From Polyangium sp. y55x31 (GTDB lineage: Bacteria; Myxococcota_A; Polyangia; Polyangiales; Polyangiaceae): a stretch of 64,000 nucleotides of DNA. The position numbers were made by a program, and so were the translations under genes. Positions within the stretch are counted from its first letter, which is position 1. Each line of letters opens with the position of its first letter. The DNA is taken from assembly GCF_029946505.1 (NCBI RefSeq), contig NZ_JARZHG010000015.1, forward strand, positions 62,001-126,000, written 5' to 3'. The notes under the pieces were generated by a model that searched no databases, was not told where the DNA came from, and saw only the letters and a program-made list of their open reading frames with translations. Below are positions 29,283-36,944 of this stretch, in pieces.

Positions 29283-29579
29283 ATGTCGAAGCGACAGAAG
29301 CTCGAAGACGACGCGATCCACGCGTTCCTGGCCGCGCACGCAGGCTGGTCGCGCGCGGGCGACACCATCCAGAAGACCTACAAGTTCCCCGACTTCTCGA
29401 CCTCGCTCGCCTTCGTCGTGCGCGTCGGCCTCGCGGCCGAGAAGCATGATCATCATCCCGACGTCCACCTCGGCTGGGGCCGCGTGACGGTCGTCTGGTC
29501 GACGCACGACGCCGGCGGCATCACGGGCGTCGACACGGAGATGGCCGAAGCGACCGATCGGCTTTACGGAGGCCCGTGA
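29283..29579 (+). CDS. phhB: Pterin-4a-carbinolamine dehydratase
   Basis: A 98-residue protein of normal family length. It dehydrates 4a-hydroxytetrahydropterin during pterin recycling; in some bacteria the same fold moonlights as a transcriptional coactivator. The diagnostic segment EKHDHHPDVHLGWGRVTVVW contains the three active-site histidines, followed by TGVDTEMA. ATG 29283 is used; an in-frame ATG at 29259 would add eight residues. It is followed after 20 bp by rnc. In this bacterium the aromatic-amino-acid hydroxylase that would need it is not in the window. Confidence 0.88.
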   Translation: MSKRQKLEDDAIHAFLAAHAGWSRAGDTIQKTYKFPDFSTSLAFVVRVGLAAEKHDHHPDVHLGWGRVTVVWSTHDAGGITGVDTEMAEATDRLYGGP

Positions 29580-29598
29580 GCGAGGATCCGACGCGGTG

Positions 29599-30387
29599 AT
29601 GGATTCCTCTCGAGAAGCGCTGCTTTCGCGGCTCGGATGGAGCGGCGAGCTCCCTCATCTGGAGGAGGCGCTCACGCACCCGAGCTTCTCGAACGAGCAA
29701 CGCAAGGGCGCATGCGCCGACAACCAGCGGCTCGAATTCCTCGGCGACGCGGTGCTCGGGCTCTGCGTGGCCGAGCTCTTGATGCAACGCTTTCCCGGCG
29801 CCGACGAGGGCGAGCTCTCGCGGATGCGCGCGGCCCTGGTGAACCCGGATCCGCTCGCCGCGTGGGCGCGGACCGTCGAGCTCGGCGCGGCGATCCGGCT
29901 CGGTCGAGGCGCGCAAGCGGCAGGCGAGCGCGACCGCACGAACGTGCTCGCGGACGCGGTCGAGGCGATGATGGGCGCGCTCTACCTCGATCGTGGGCTC
30001 GACGCGGCGCGCGCTTTCGTGCACGCGGTGATCGCGGAGCCGCTCGCGCGCCTCACGGAGGGCCCGCGGCGCACGCGGGACCCGAAGAGCGAGCTGCAAG
30101 AGCGCGTGCAGGCCACGGGCGGCCCCTCGCCCCGCTACCGCGTCGTGCGCGTCGAGGGACCTCCGCACCATCGGGACTTCACGGTGGTCGTGGAGATCGA
30201 CGAGCAGGTCGTGGGCGAAGGCCAGGGCCGCTCGAAGAAGGTCGCCGAGCAGGAGGCCGCGCGGGCCGCGATCCTGCGCTTGTGGTCAGGTGACGCGGAC
30301 GCGGCGGGCGAAGTATCTTCGGGATCCAACGAGTCGGAGGGTCGTTCGTCCAACGGGGCCCTCCCCCGGTCGGAGGACGACGCCTGA
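29599..30387 (+). CDS. rnc: Ribonuclease III
   Basis: A 262-residue RNase III. The signature NQRLEFLGDAVLGLCV (metal-binding Glu/Asp) lies near residues 43-58, and the second acidic cluster DAVEAMMGALYLD near 118-130. These are followed by a double-stranded-RNA-binding domain from ~158 (DPKSELQERVQATGGPSPRY, then GQGRSKKVAEQEAARAAI). It cleaves rRNA precursors and double-stranded mRNA hairpins. The C-terminal ~35 residues are a disordered Ser/Asp tail absent from short homologues. ATG 29599 is used; a GTG one codon upstream is possible. Gene order phhB-rnc, no era follows. Confidence 0.95.
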   Translation: MDSSREALLSRLGWSGELPHLEEALTHPSFSNEQRKGACADNQRLEFLGDAVLGLCVAELLMQRFPGADEGELSRMRAALVNPDPLAAWARTVELGAAIRLGRGAQAAGERDRTNVLADAVEAMMGALYLDRGLDAARAFVHAVIAEPLARLTEGPRRTRDPKSELQERVQATGGPSPRYRVVRVEGPPHHRDFTVVVEIDEQVVGEGQGRSKKVAEQEAARAAILRLWSGDADAAGEVSSGSNESEGRSSNGALPRSEDDA

Positions 30388-30410
30388 GACATTCGAGGAG
30401 GTTTTCGAGG

Positions 30411-30827
30411 ATGCGCCGAATCGCACTCGCCGTGCTCGTGACGCTCGCGCTGGTCTTCACCGTGCTGCCGGCGTGGGCGGGCAGTTATCTCGACCGCGCC
30501 GCCCTTCTGCTCGACGAGGCGCGCAAGGAAGGGGACATGCTCCAGCCCCGTACGTTCGACAAGGAGCTCGTGCTCGTGGTGAAGGCGCTCGCGGAGGCGC
30601 GCGCGCGTGTCGGCCGCAAGATGGAAGTGCCCGCGGCCGTGACGAAGGCGCACCCGCACCTCTTGCTCGTGCTCGAGAACTACGAACGCGCGGCGTCCGC
30701 GGCCGAGGACGGCAACTTCAAGAAGTTCATGGAGCACCTCAACACGGCGCGCGACGAGGACCGGAACTTCCGCGCGATCATGCGGGAGCTCGGCTACACG
30801 CTGCCGGACGTGAACACGAAGAAGTGA
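30411..30827 (+). CDS. Small secreted helical protein
   Basis: A 138-residue protein with a classic Sec signal peptide (MRRIALAVLVTLALVFTVLPAWA) and signal-peptidase-I type AWA end. GAGGAGG lies upstream of the ATG. The mature ~115 residues are predicted mostly helical with charged faces (YLDRAALLLDEARKEGDML, EDGNFKKFMEHLNTARDEDRNFRAIM). No cysteine, no domain recognised. It is periplasmic or secreted, of unknown function. A strong terminator follows, so it ends the phhB-rnc transcript if co-transcribed. Confidence 0.75.
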   Translation: MRRIALAVLVTLALVFTVLPAWAGSYLDRAALLLDEARKEGDMLQPRTFDKELVLVVKALAEARARVGRKMEVPAAVTKAHPHLLLVLENYERAASAAEDGNFKKFMEHLNTARDEDRNFRAIMRELGYTLPDVNTKK

Positions 30828-30849
30828 TCCTGTCGCAGGCCTGAAAACG

Positions 30850-30881
30850 AAACGGGCCGCCTCGATCGAGGTGGCCCGTTT
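30850..30881. terminator. Intrinsic bidirectional terminator
   Basis: AAACGGGCC (30850-30858) pairs with GGCCCGTTT (30873-30881) around a perfect CCTCGA/TCGAGG inner stem, with A runs upstream and TTTTGC downstream. It can terminate both the plus-strand gene ending at 30827 and the minus-strand gene ending at 30905. Confidence 0.9.
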
Positions 30882-30904
30882 TGCTTTCTGCGTCGCGCTC
30901 GTTT

Positions 30905-32065
30905 CTAGAGGACGAGGCCGACGTCGAAGGCGAGCGTGTACTGCCGGGGCATGCCCTCGAACTTGTTCACCTTCGCGGCCGGATCGTCGTTCGGATCCGG
31001 CGTGAAGACCTGCGAATCCTCGTCCTGGTTCGCCTCCTCGGGATCGACGACGTCGGTCACGAAGTGCGCGCCGATGCGCACCATCTGGAAGCGGAACTGC
31101 AGGCCCGCGTCGATGCGGTGGCGCGTCATGCGGACCGGATCGAAGACAGCGGTGTTGTTGAAGTCCGCGCTCGTGCCCGCGGCGCAGACGGGCTGGCCGT
31201 CGTGGTACGTCTTGCCCGGATCGGGCGTGGCCGGGGAGTTGCCACCGCGGTAGCCGCAGTAGTTCAGCGCGTCGGTGTTCGGCGTGAGGTCGATGAGGCC
31301 GGAGTCGCCGAAGATGCGGAGGAACGAGTAGCCGACGTACGGCGTGAGCACGACGCTGCCCGCGATCGGGATGGGCTTCGAGAGCTGCGCGTCGGCGGCC
31401 GCGACCGTGAGTTGGAACTCGGGGTTGCCCGTCAACGTCGTGACCGAGCCGCCGACCGCGATGTCCGGGAAGATCGCGGGGATGCCCGTGCGGAAGCCTT
31501 CGAGCAGCGCGATGCGCACGTCGGCGCCGAGGATGCCGATGTTCGAGTTCGCCATGAACCCGATCTTCGTCCCGAGCTCCATGCCGAGGATGCCGAGCGG
31601 CAAGGACAGCGGCGCGAAGCCGTAGCGGGTCTTCATCGAGAAGACCTGGAGGAAGTCGTCGGGCCCGGTGTTGCGCGTCGAGAAGAGCTTGTTGTTCGGG
31701 TCCTGCTTGCCTTGCGTCCCGAGCGCCCAGTATTGCGAGTCCGACGAGATGTTCGTGAACGCGCCCTCGAACGCGAGATCGAACCCGCCGTAGCCCGTCG
31801 TCCGCGCGGGATGCATCGCCGTCGGCGCGAGCGCGAAGCCCCACTCGCCGATGAGCTTGGCGAAGGCGAGATCGTCGGTGCCGCAACGGGAGTAGCCCGA
31901 CTGCGGGTTGTAGTAGAGGCCGCCGTTTCCGCCCGGCGCGCGGCAACTCTCGTCCGTCACGAGGCGCGCGAGGGCGGGGTCCATCGTGTCCGCCTCTGCC
32001 TGGCGAGGCACCGCCACCGCCGCGACGAGCGCGGCAGCCGCCGCGATCCACCCGAATCGACGCAT
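30905..32065 (-). CDS. Outer-membrane beta-barrel protein
   Basis: A 386-residue protein with a signal peptide (MRRFGWIAAAAALVAAVAVP, then RQAEA). The body has many alternating amphipathic strands (GYGGFDLAFEGAFTN, PYVGYSFLRIFG, DAGLQFRFQMVRIGAHFVTDVV), ending YTLAFDVGLVL, a hydrophobic C-terminal strand typical of barrel proteins. Two internal Cys-bearing loops (SCRAPGGN, CGYRGG) are unusual for porins. It resembles hypothetical myxobacterial outer-membrane transport proteins. The substrate is unknown. It is divergent from trmL (103 bp between). Confidence 0.68.
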   Translation of the reverse strand: MRRFGWIAAAAALVAAVAVPRQAEADTMDPALARLVTDESCRAPGGNGGLYYNPQSGYSRCGTDDLAFAKLIGEWGFALAPTAMHPARTTGYGGFDLAFEGAFTNISSDSQYWALGTQGKQDPNNKLFSTRNTGPDDFLQVFSMKTRYGFAPLSLPLGILGMELGTKIGFMANSNIGILGADVRIALLEGFRTGIPAIFPDIAVGGSVTTLTGNPEFQLTVAAADAQLSKPIPIAGSVVLTPYVGYSFLRIFGDSGLIDLTPNTDALNYCGYRGGNSPATPDPGKTYHDGQPVCAAGTSADFNNTAVFDPVRMTRHRIDAGLQFRFQMVRIGAHFVTDVVDPEEANQDEDSQVFTPDPNDDPAAKVNKFEGMPRQYTLAFDVGLVL

Positions 32066-32168
32066 ACCAGGATCTCCGAGCCGCGAGGCTACGGTGGGGG
32101 CCGCTTTCCCGTCAAGGTCTCTGAGGGCGGAACCTTGTGCCCGGGGCGCATGGGGCTAGAAAGACCGC

Positions 32169-32687
32169 GTGGCCAAGGACCAGCGCCCTCGCCTCCGCGC
32201 ACGACCGCTCGACGAGCCCCTGCACGTCGTGCTGGTCGATCCCGAGATCCCGCAGAACACCGGCAGCATCGCCCGGCTCACGGCAGCCACGAAGAGCAAG
32301 CTGCACCTCGTCGGCAAGCTCGGCTTCCGCATCGACGAGCACTCGGTTCGCCGGGCCGGCGTCGACTACTGGCACCTCGTCGAGCTCCAGCAACACGCCG
32401 ACTTCGAGCAGTTCCGCGCGAGCTTCCCGAACACGCGGCTCTGCCTCTTCAGCGCCGTCGGCACGAAGAGCTACCTCGACGCGGGGTACAAGCCCGGCGA
32501 CGCGCTCGTGTTCGGCAAGGAGAGCAAGGGCCTCGACGACGCGCTGCTCGAGCGCTTCCCCGACGACGTCTACGGCATCCCGACGCTCGGCCCCGTGCGC
32601 TCGCTGAACCTCGCGAACGCGGTGGGCATCGTGCTCTACGAGGCCTTGCGGCAGATCGGCGCGTTCTCGCAGACGACGCTCGGGTGA
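32169..32687 (+). CDS. trmL: tRNA (cytidine/uridine-34 2'-O)-methyltransferase TrmL
   Basis: A 172-residue SPOUT (alpha/beta-knot) methyltransferase that 2'-O-methylates the wobble base of tRNA-Leu. Signature motifs: VVLVDPEIPQNTGSIAR (motif 1), LVFGKESKGL (motif 2), IPTLGPVRSLNLANAVGIVL (motif 3, the knot that binds SAM). The length equals the family's. GTG start at 32169 has no strong ribosome site. The last codons overlap the N-terminal region of the next gene (GTGA context at 32684), so the two are probably co-transcribed. Confidence 0.92.
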   Translation: MAKDQRPRLRARPLDEPLHVVLVDPEIPQNTGSIARLTAATKSKLHLVGKLGFRIDEHSVRRAGVDYWHLVELQQHADFEQFRASFPNTRLCLFSAVGTKSYLDAGYKPGDALVFGKESKGLDDALLERFPDDVYGIPTLGPVRSLNLANAVGIVLYEALRQIGAFSQTTLG

Positions 32688-32692
32688 ACGCG

Positions 32693-33145
32693 ATGATGCG
32701 ACCTCTCCTGCTTTGCCTCGGCCTGCTCGCCTCTGCGGCGGGCTGCAACCGGCGCCCGGTCAACGCCACGCCCGACGGCGCGGTCCGCGAGCTCGTCGAG
32801 CGCTTGCGGCTCGTCAACGGCGACCCGGCCGCGGCGAAGAGCGCGTTCGAGCTGCTCTCGAAGCGCGCGCGCGGAAACCTCGCCGAGCGAGCTCAGCGCT
32901 ACAGCGCGGCGAGCGGCAAGCAGATCGCGCCCGAGGCGATGATCGTGCCCTCGCGCTTCGTCGTGCGGTTCGAGCCGCAGCGGTATGCCGCGCAGATCTC
33001 CGGCAACCACGCGCTCGTCGAGATCATCGGCCTCGGGCCTGAGGACCACGCGCAGGTCGCGTGCGTGTTCGAGGACGAAGCGTGGCGCGTGGATCTCCCG
33101 TTTCCGGCGCTGCCGCCGGTGCAGGTTCGTCCGGGAAATAATTAA
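32693..33145 (+). CDS. Small lipoprotein of unknown function
   Basis: A 150-residue protein with a short signal peptide and lipobox (LASAAGC). The mature part contains a helical region (DGAVRELVERLRLVNGDPAAAKSAFELLSKRARGNL) and a compact C-terminal beta domain (MIVPSRFVVRFEPQRYAAQI, ALVEIIGLGPEDHAQVACVFEDEAWRVDLPFP). The overall shape resembles NTF2-like or SnoaL-like exported domains. It begins six bases after the trmL stop and is probably the second gene of that unit. A strong terminator follows at 33156. Confidence 0.65.
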   Translation: MMRPLLLCLGLLASAAGCNRRPVNATPDGAVRELVERLRLVNGDPAAAKSAFELLSKRARGNLAERAQRYSAASGKQIAPEAMIVPSRFVVRFEPQRYAAQISGNHALVEIIGLGPEDHAQVACVFEDEAWRVDLPFPALPPVQVRPGNN

Positions 33146-33155
33146 AAAAAACGAA

Positions 33156-33179
33156 GGCCGATTCCTCGTGGAATCGGCC
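33156..33179 (+). terminator. Intrinsic terminator
   Basis: GGCCGATTCC (33156-33165) and GGAATCGGCC (33170-33179) form a perfect 10-bp stem with loop TCGT, preceded by a run of eight A and followed by CTGTTT. It can serve both strands, ending the lipoprotein gene and the cdnL gene at 33228. Confidence 0.85.
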
Positions 33180-33227
33180 CTGTTTCGGGGAACCGCGCTG
33201 CCCCCTTTGCCCGCGCGGCTCTACGGT

Positions 33228-33734
33228 TCAGTTGGCGAGAAAGATCGCCTCGATCTCCGTCTTGACCTGTTCCTCTGTCTGGCCACGCGCGATCGCGATC
33301 TCCTTGACGATGAGCGAGCGCGCCGTGTCGAGCATGCGGCGCTCGCCGAAGGAGAGCTGCTTGTCCGTCTTCAGGCGGTAGAGGTCACGCAGGACCTCGG
33401 CGACGTCGTAAATCGAGCCGGTCTTGATCTTGTCCATGAAGCCGCGGTAGCGGCGGTTCCAGGTCTGGTTGTCGAACGCGATCGTGCGCTCGCGCAGGAT
33501 GTCGAAGATCTCGCGGATCTCCTGCTCCGAGATCACCTGACGGAGCCCGACGGCACTGGCGTTGGAGACCGGCACCATGATCTTGCGGTCGGTGTCGAGG
33601 ATGCGGAGAACGTAGAAGCGCTGGCGGTTCCCGGCGATGTCTTTCTCTTCGATGTTGACGACCTCGGCCACGCCCTGGGCCGGATACACCGCCTTGTCGC
33701 CTACCTTGAACTGGATCTCCGAACGAGCCTGCAT
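33228..33734 (-). CDS. cdnL: CarD-like regulator CdnL
   Basis: A 168-residue protein whose whole length matches CdnL (164 residues in Myxococcus). CdnL binds RNA polymerase beta and stabilises the open complex at rRNA and growth-related promoters; it is essential in myxobacteria. The N-terminal RNAP-interaction domain starts FKVGDKAVYPAQGVAEVVNIEEK; the helical DNA-proximal domain includes FDNQTWNRRYRGFMDKIKTGS and LSFGERRMLDTARSLI. AGGAGAC is six bases upstream of ATG. The gene has an unusually long leader from a strong sigma-70 promoter at 34046-34074, about 300 nt away. Confidence 0.95.
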   Translation of the reverse strand: MQARSEIQFKVGDKAVYPAQGVAEVVNIEEKDIAGNRQRFYVLRILDTDRKIMVPVSNASAVGLRQVISEQEIREIFDILRERTIAFDNQTWNRRYRGFMDKIKTGSIYDVAEVLRDLYRLKTDKQLSFGERRMLDTARSLIVKEIAIARGQTEEQVKTEIEAIFLAN

Positions 33735-33748
33735 ACTGTCTCCTTTGC

Positions 33749-33841
33749 CTACCGCCCCGCCGCTTCGATCCCCTGTTCCCGCTGGGCCGAGCGATGCGAT
33801 CGCTCGAGGTCGGCCAGGAACCGTTGGATCTGGTGTCTCAT
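33749..33841 (-). CDS. Possible 30-residue leader peptide upstream of cdnL
   Basis: Within the cdnL leader a minus-strand frame from ATG 33841 encodes a 30-residue basic peptide (MRHQIQRFLADLERSHRSAQ, then REQGIEAAGR) ending 14 bases before cdnL. It is amphipathic and would be co-transcribed. There is no strong ribosome site, and a random small frame cannot be excluded. Confidence 0.25.
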   Translation of the reverse strand: MRHQIQRFLADLERSHRSAQREQGIEAAGR

Positions 33842-33985
33842 TCCGAAGAGGGGAGCGCCGCCGCGACGACCACGATAAGGGCCTGGGGGAAGCGGGAAAT
33901 CGCAGAGCGCTGCTGGTTCGGTCACCATCGAAGACACCGCGGGGGAGCTGACGGTGGAAGGGGTTTCGGGGTTGTTGAGAGAAGT

Positions 33986-34023
33986 CCCCTCACGTCTCGA
34001 GATCGCGACGTCCCGGTGAGGGG
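33986..34023 (-). promoter_or_regulatory. Structured element at the 5' end of the cdnL leader
   Basis: CCCCTCAC (33986-33993) pairs with GTGAGGGG (34016-34023), with an alternative inner stem ACGTC/GACGT. It lies within the first ~50 nt of the transcript expected from the promoter at 34046-34074. It could be an attenuator, a protein-binding RNA hairpin, or a stability element. The remainder of the 33735-34177 gap holds no other supported feature. Confidence 0.4.
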
Positions 34024-34045
34024 TTAGTTTGCGCCAGGCGCGCGC

Positions 34046-34074
34046 ACTCTAGTGAGAACGCCGGGATCTGTCAA
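34046..34074 (-). promoter_or_regulatory. Sigma-70 promoter of cdnL
   Basis: On the minus strand TTGACA (34074-34069), a 17-base spacer, then TAGAGT (34051-34046). Expected start of transcription near 34039, giving a ~305-nt leader to the cdnL ATG at 33734. Confidence 0.75.
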
Positions 34075-34177
34075 CCGAATTGGCTTCTCCCGGCGAGCTT
34101 CCATACAGATATGGCAACGGTCCGGTGAAACGGCAACGGACACGCGTATGGATGGGCGGCAGAGCGAGCGATCGCCG

Positions 34178-35128
34178 TTACGCCTCGCGCCCTTCGGCCA
34201 GCCTTCGCGCGAGCCCCCAGCGCACGCCCCGATCCGATACGACGAGCTCGACGGTGGATTCCACGGCGGGCGTGCTCGAGGCGCGTGCCTCGCGAGCCCA
34301 CGCGAGCACCTCGGCGACGAGCTCGCCACCGGCGACGATCACGTCCGCACGCTCCGGCTTGATCGTCCGCAAGGCGCGTCGCTCGGCGAGCGGCATCGCC
34401 GCGAGCGAGCCCACGGCGCGGATGACCTCCTCCTGCGAGAGACGCGCCCCATGCACGCGAGACGCGTCGTAAGGGAAGACGTCCCGTGCATAGGCTGCGA
34501 TCGTGGTCACTGTGCCTGCCACGCCGACGAGCGCGCCGCTCGGCGAGAAGCCCGTGCGCGCGAGCGAGGCGCGCACGTCCGCCCGCACCGCTTCGAGCTC
34601 CGCCGCCGTCGGTGGGTCGCTCTTCACGTGCCGCTCGGTGAGCCGCACGCTGCCGATGTCGAGGCTCGTCGCGTGCGCGAGCCCCGTCGCCGTGTCGCCC
34701 GTCACGATCTCCGTGCTGCCGCCCCCGACATCGAAGACCGTGACGGGGCCCGAAAGACCGAGCCCCGACAGCGCGCCTTCGAACGTGAGCTCCGCCTCCT
34801 CGCGACCCGAAATGACGCGCGGCTCGACGCCGATCCGCGCCTTCGCCTCGGCCCGGAAGGCGTCGCCGCCGCTCGCGTCGCGCATCGCGCTCGTGCCCAC
34901 GGCGGCGACCTTCGCGGCGCCGCACGCGTGGAGCTCCTTGCCGTACTGCGCGAGGCAGTCGAGCGTGCGGGCAACGGCCTCGGGCGCGAGCGTGCGCGTC
35001 GCGTCGACGCCCTGCCCGAGGCGCGTGATCGTGGCGCGCTCGAGGATCGGCACGAGCTCGTCGCCCCTCTGCTCGACGACCAGCAAGAGAACGGAGTTCG
35101 TGCCGATGTCGATGGCGGCGAATCGCAT
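34178..35128 (-). CDS. Ppx/GppA-family phosphatase
   Basis: A 316-residue actin-like ATPase-fold phosphatase: MRFAAIDIGTNSVLLLVVE (phosphate 1 loop), VAAVGTSAMRDASGG, VISGREEAELTF with the catalytic Glu, and VFDVGGGSTEIV (phosphate 2). Family members hydrolyse polyphosphate (exopolyphosphatase) and/or pppGpp, so this gene may link phosphate storage to the stringent response. It is the short single-domain form, lacking the C-terminal HD domain of E. coli Ppx. ATG 35128 matches homologues. It lies 44 bp downstream of the OmpA-like gene and is probably co-transcribed. Confidence 0.88.
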   Translation of the reverse strand: MRFAAIDIGTNSVLLLVVEQRGDELVPILERATITRLGQGVDATRTLAPEAVARTLDCLAQYGKELHACGAAKVAAVGTSAMRDASGGDAFRAEAKARIGVEPRVISGREEAELTFEGALSGLGLSGPVTVFDVGGGSTEIVTGDTATGLAHATSLDIGSVRLTERHVKSDPPTAAELEAVRADVRASLARTGFSPSGALVGVAGTVTTIAAYARDVFPYDASRVHGARLSQEEVIRAVGSLAAMPLAERRALRTIKPERADVIVAGGELVAEVLAWAREARASSTPAVESTVELVVSDRGVRWGLARRLAEGREA

Positions 35129-35172
35129 GGAGCTCCAATGGTTGGAGGGCAAAGGATCGGACGGACGCTCGA

Positions 35173-35997
35173 TCAGTTCGCGAGCGTCTTGAGGTCGAGC
35201 ATCTCCTCGACGTTCGGCAGCACCACGAGCTCGCAGCGGCGGTTCGCGAGCTTGTTCTCGGGCGTGTCGTTCGGCTTCACCGGGTCGGTGTCGCCGTAGC
35301 CCGCGGCGCTCCAGCGAGCGGGGCTCAGGCCGCCGCCGCCCTTCTCGGTCGTCTCGATGAGGAACGAGAGCACCTCACGCGCGCGCATCACGCTGAGGCC
35401 CCAGTTGTCCTTGAAGCGACCGCCCGTGAGCTTGTCGCTGTCGGTGTGACCGGCGACCTGGAACGAGCGCTGCGACAGGGCCGAGTCGGTGCGCACGACC
35501 TCGGCGACCTTGAGCAGGATGTCCTGCCCGTCCTTCTTCAGCGTCTCCTTGCCGGGGTCGAAGAGCACGTCGCCCGGGAGCTGGATGACCATGCGGTTGT
35601 TGCGCACGGTCACGTTGAGCCCGAGCTTCGTGAGGGCTTGGAGCTTCTCGCGCAGCGTCTCGAAGCGCTTCTTGATCGCCTCGAGCTGCTCGGCGCGGCG
35701 GCGGTACTCCTCGAGGGCTTTCGACTGCTCCTCGAGGCTCGCGTTGAGCTTCGAGATATCGACGCCGGCGTTCTTGAGCTGCTGCTTGAGCTGCTCGATC
35801 TGCGCCTTCGCGTCGTCGAGCTCGCTGCGGGCCTTCTTGTTTTGCCTCTCCTGATCGGAGAGCTGGCCCTTCAGGGCCTCGATTTCACGGACTTTGGCTT
35901 GCATCTCCTCCTCGGAGTAGCCGCACCCCGCTGCGCCCGTGAAGGCGAAGAGCGCGGATCCGAGCAGGAGCCACGAGGTCGTGCGACGCATCGACAT
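35173..35997 (-). CDS. OmpA-family peptidoglycan-binding lipoprotein
   Basis: A 274-residue protein. ATG 35997 has AGGAGG five bases upstream; signal peptide ends AAGC (lipobox). Residues ~30-120 form a coiled coil (EIEALKGQLSDQERQNKK, then KNAGVDISKLNASLEEQSK). Residues ~135-270 form an OmpA-C domain: GDVLFDPGKETLKKDG, VAGHTDSDKL, and RAREVLSFLIE, with the conserved NRRCELVVLP end. This domain binds meso-diaminopimelate in peptidoglycan. The protein is a Pal/Lpp-like tether between outer membrane and wall. A TTGACA on the minus strand at 36109-36104 may be its -35, but no matching -10 is clear. Confidence 0.88.
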   Translation of the reverse strand: MSMRRTTSWLLLGSALFAFTGAAGCGYSEEEMQAKVREIEALKGQLSDQERQNKKARSELDDAKAQIEQLKQQLKNAGVDISKLNASLEEQSKALEEYRRRAEQLEAIKKRFETLREKLQALTKLGLNVTVRNNRMVIQLPGDVLFDPGKETLKKDGQDILLKVAEVVRTDSALSQRSFQVAGHTDSDKLTGGRFKDNWGLSVMRAREVLSFLIETTEKGGGGLSPARWSAAGYGDTDPVKPNDTPENKLANRRCELVVLPNVEEMLDLKTLAN

Positions 35998-36268
35998 CCT
36001 GTCCTCCTGGACGCTTGACGGACGTCCGGACGGTAGCCGAGGTCCGATGTGCCGCACAAGGGGAGACATGTCTCGCGGGCCACGCAGCACAAATTGGTCG
36101 TAATGTCAATAGGCGACGTTGGACGACCAAAGGGGAGGTTGTAGGCGCTTGGGATCGCGAGGAACACTACACCCGATCTGTTCCTGCGTTCCGCCCTCTG
36201 CAATGCTTGCAGAGCGATCTCCCTTCAACCGAAGGGGTACATCAGAGCAGGCCTTGCAAGAATTTCCT

Positions 36269-36297
36269 TGACCGTCACCATGCGTGGCAATATACGT
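36269..36297 (+). promoter_or_regulatory. Sigma-70 promoter of the histone-like gene
   Basis: TTGACC (36269-36274), 17-base spacer, TATACG (36292-36297); expected transcription start near 36305, about 80 bases before ATG 36386. The rest of the 35998-36385 gap contains no supported gene; it holds the divergent OmpA-like start region on the left. Confidence 0.6.
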
Positions 36298-36385
36298 CGT
36301 GCAACATCTGTTGTCTCGGGGCTCGCGACTCAGGCGAAAGCACAGGCGAGAGCGAGAGCGAGGCGGCCAATCAGGAGGGTCTCAG

Positions 36386-36724
36386 ATGGCTGCGAAGAAG
36401 ACTGCGAAGAAGCCCGCGAAGAAGGCGACGAAGAAGGCGACGAAGCCGGCCGCCACGAAGGCCACGAAGGCCGCCAAGAAGCCCGCGAAGAAGGCTGCCG
36501 CGAAGAAGACGGCCGCCAAGCGCGCCCCCGCGAAGAAGACGGCCGCCAAGCGCGCCCCCGCGAAGAAGCGCGCCGCCGCCACGACGAAGCGCACGGCGAA
36601 GAAGGCCACGAAGCGCGCGCCGGCCAAGAAGTCGGCCGCTCCACGGGGCCGCGCCGCCGCCAAGGCCCCCGCCCCGAAGTCCGCGCCCGCTCCGGCTCCG
36701 GCCGCCTCGCACGAAGAGGAATAG
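36386..36724 (+). CDS. Histone H1-like DNA-binding protein
   Basis: A 112-residue protein made almost entirely of lysine, alanine and proline: PAKKATKKATKPAATKATK, then AAKKPAKKAAAKKTAAKRAP, arranged in AAKK/PAKK repeats like the C-terminal tail of eukaryotic histone H1 and bacterial Hc1/AlgP/HctB proteins. Such tails neutralise DNA charge and compact the nucleoid. The last ~25 residues are neutral Pro/Ala and end ASHEEE. The ribosome site AGGAGGG is strong. The gene has its own promoter and perfect terminator, suggesting high expression. Codon runs are biased to AAG and GCC. No globular domain is present. Confidence 0.85.
   Translation: MAAKKTAKKPAKKATKKATKPAATKATKAAKKPAKKAAAKKTAAKRAPAKKTAAKRAPAKKRAAATTKRTAKKATKRAPAKKSAAPRGRAAAKAPAPKSAPAPAPAASHEEE
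36501..36560 (+). repeat. 30-bp tandem duplication inside the histone-like gene
   Basis: Two identical 30-bp units (36501-36530 and 36531-36560; each starts CGAAGAAGACGGCCGCCAAG and ends CGCGCCCCCG) encode the repeated AKKTAAKRAP unit. Units of this kind expand and contract easily, so length variants between strains are likely. Confidence 0.85.
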
Positions 36725-36875
36725 GTCCGGTCGCCAGCTCGCAACGCTCTTCGCAGCCCTCCCGGAGGCGGACTTCGTATCCGCCTCGCGGGAGTCGGGG
36801 CCTCGACAAAGATCGAGGGTGATGTGCCCCGAAGAAGCTCGACCCGTCGCGGTAGGGACATCGAAGAGCCTCGAC

Positions 36876-36917
36876 CGAATGGACGTCGGAACGCACCGGA
36901 CGTCCATTCGTGTTTTT
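36876..36917 (+). terminator. Intrinsic terminator of the histone-like gene
   Basis: CGAATGGACGTC (36876-36887) pairs perfectly with GACGTCCATTCG (36899-36910), followed by TGTTTTT (36911-36917). This is a textbook intrinsic terminator. It lies just before the MFS gene at 36945. Confidence 0.92.
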
Positions 36918-36944
36918 GTGCGCCTCTTTCCGTAGTCTCGTCCC

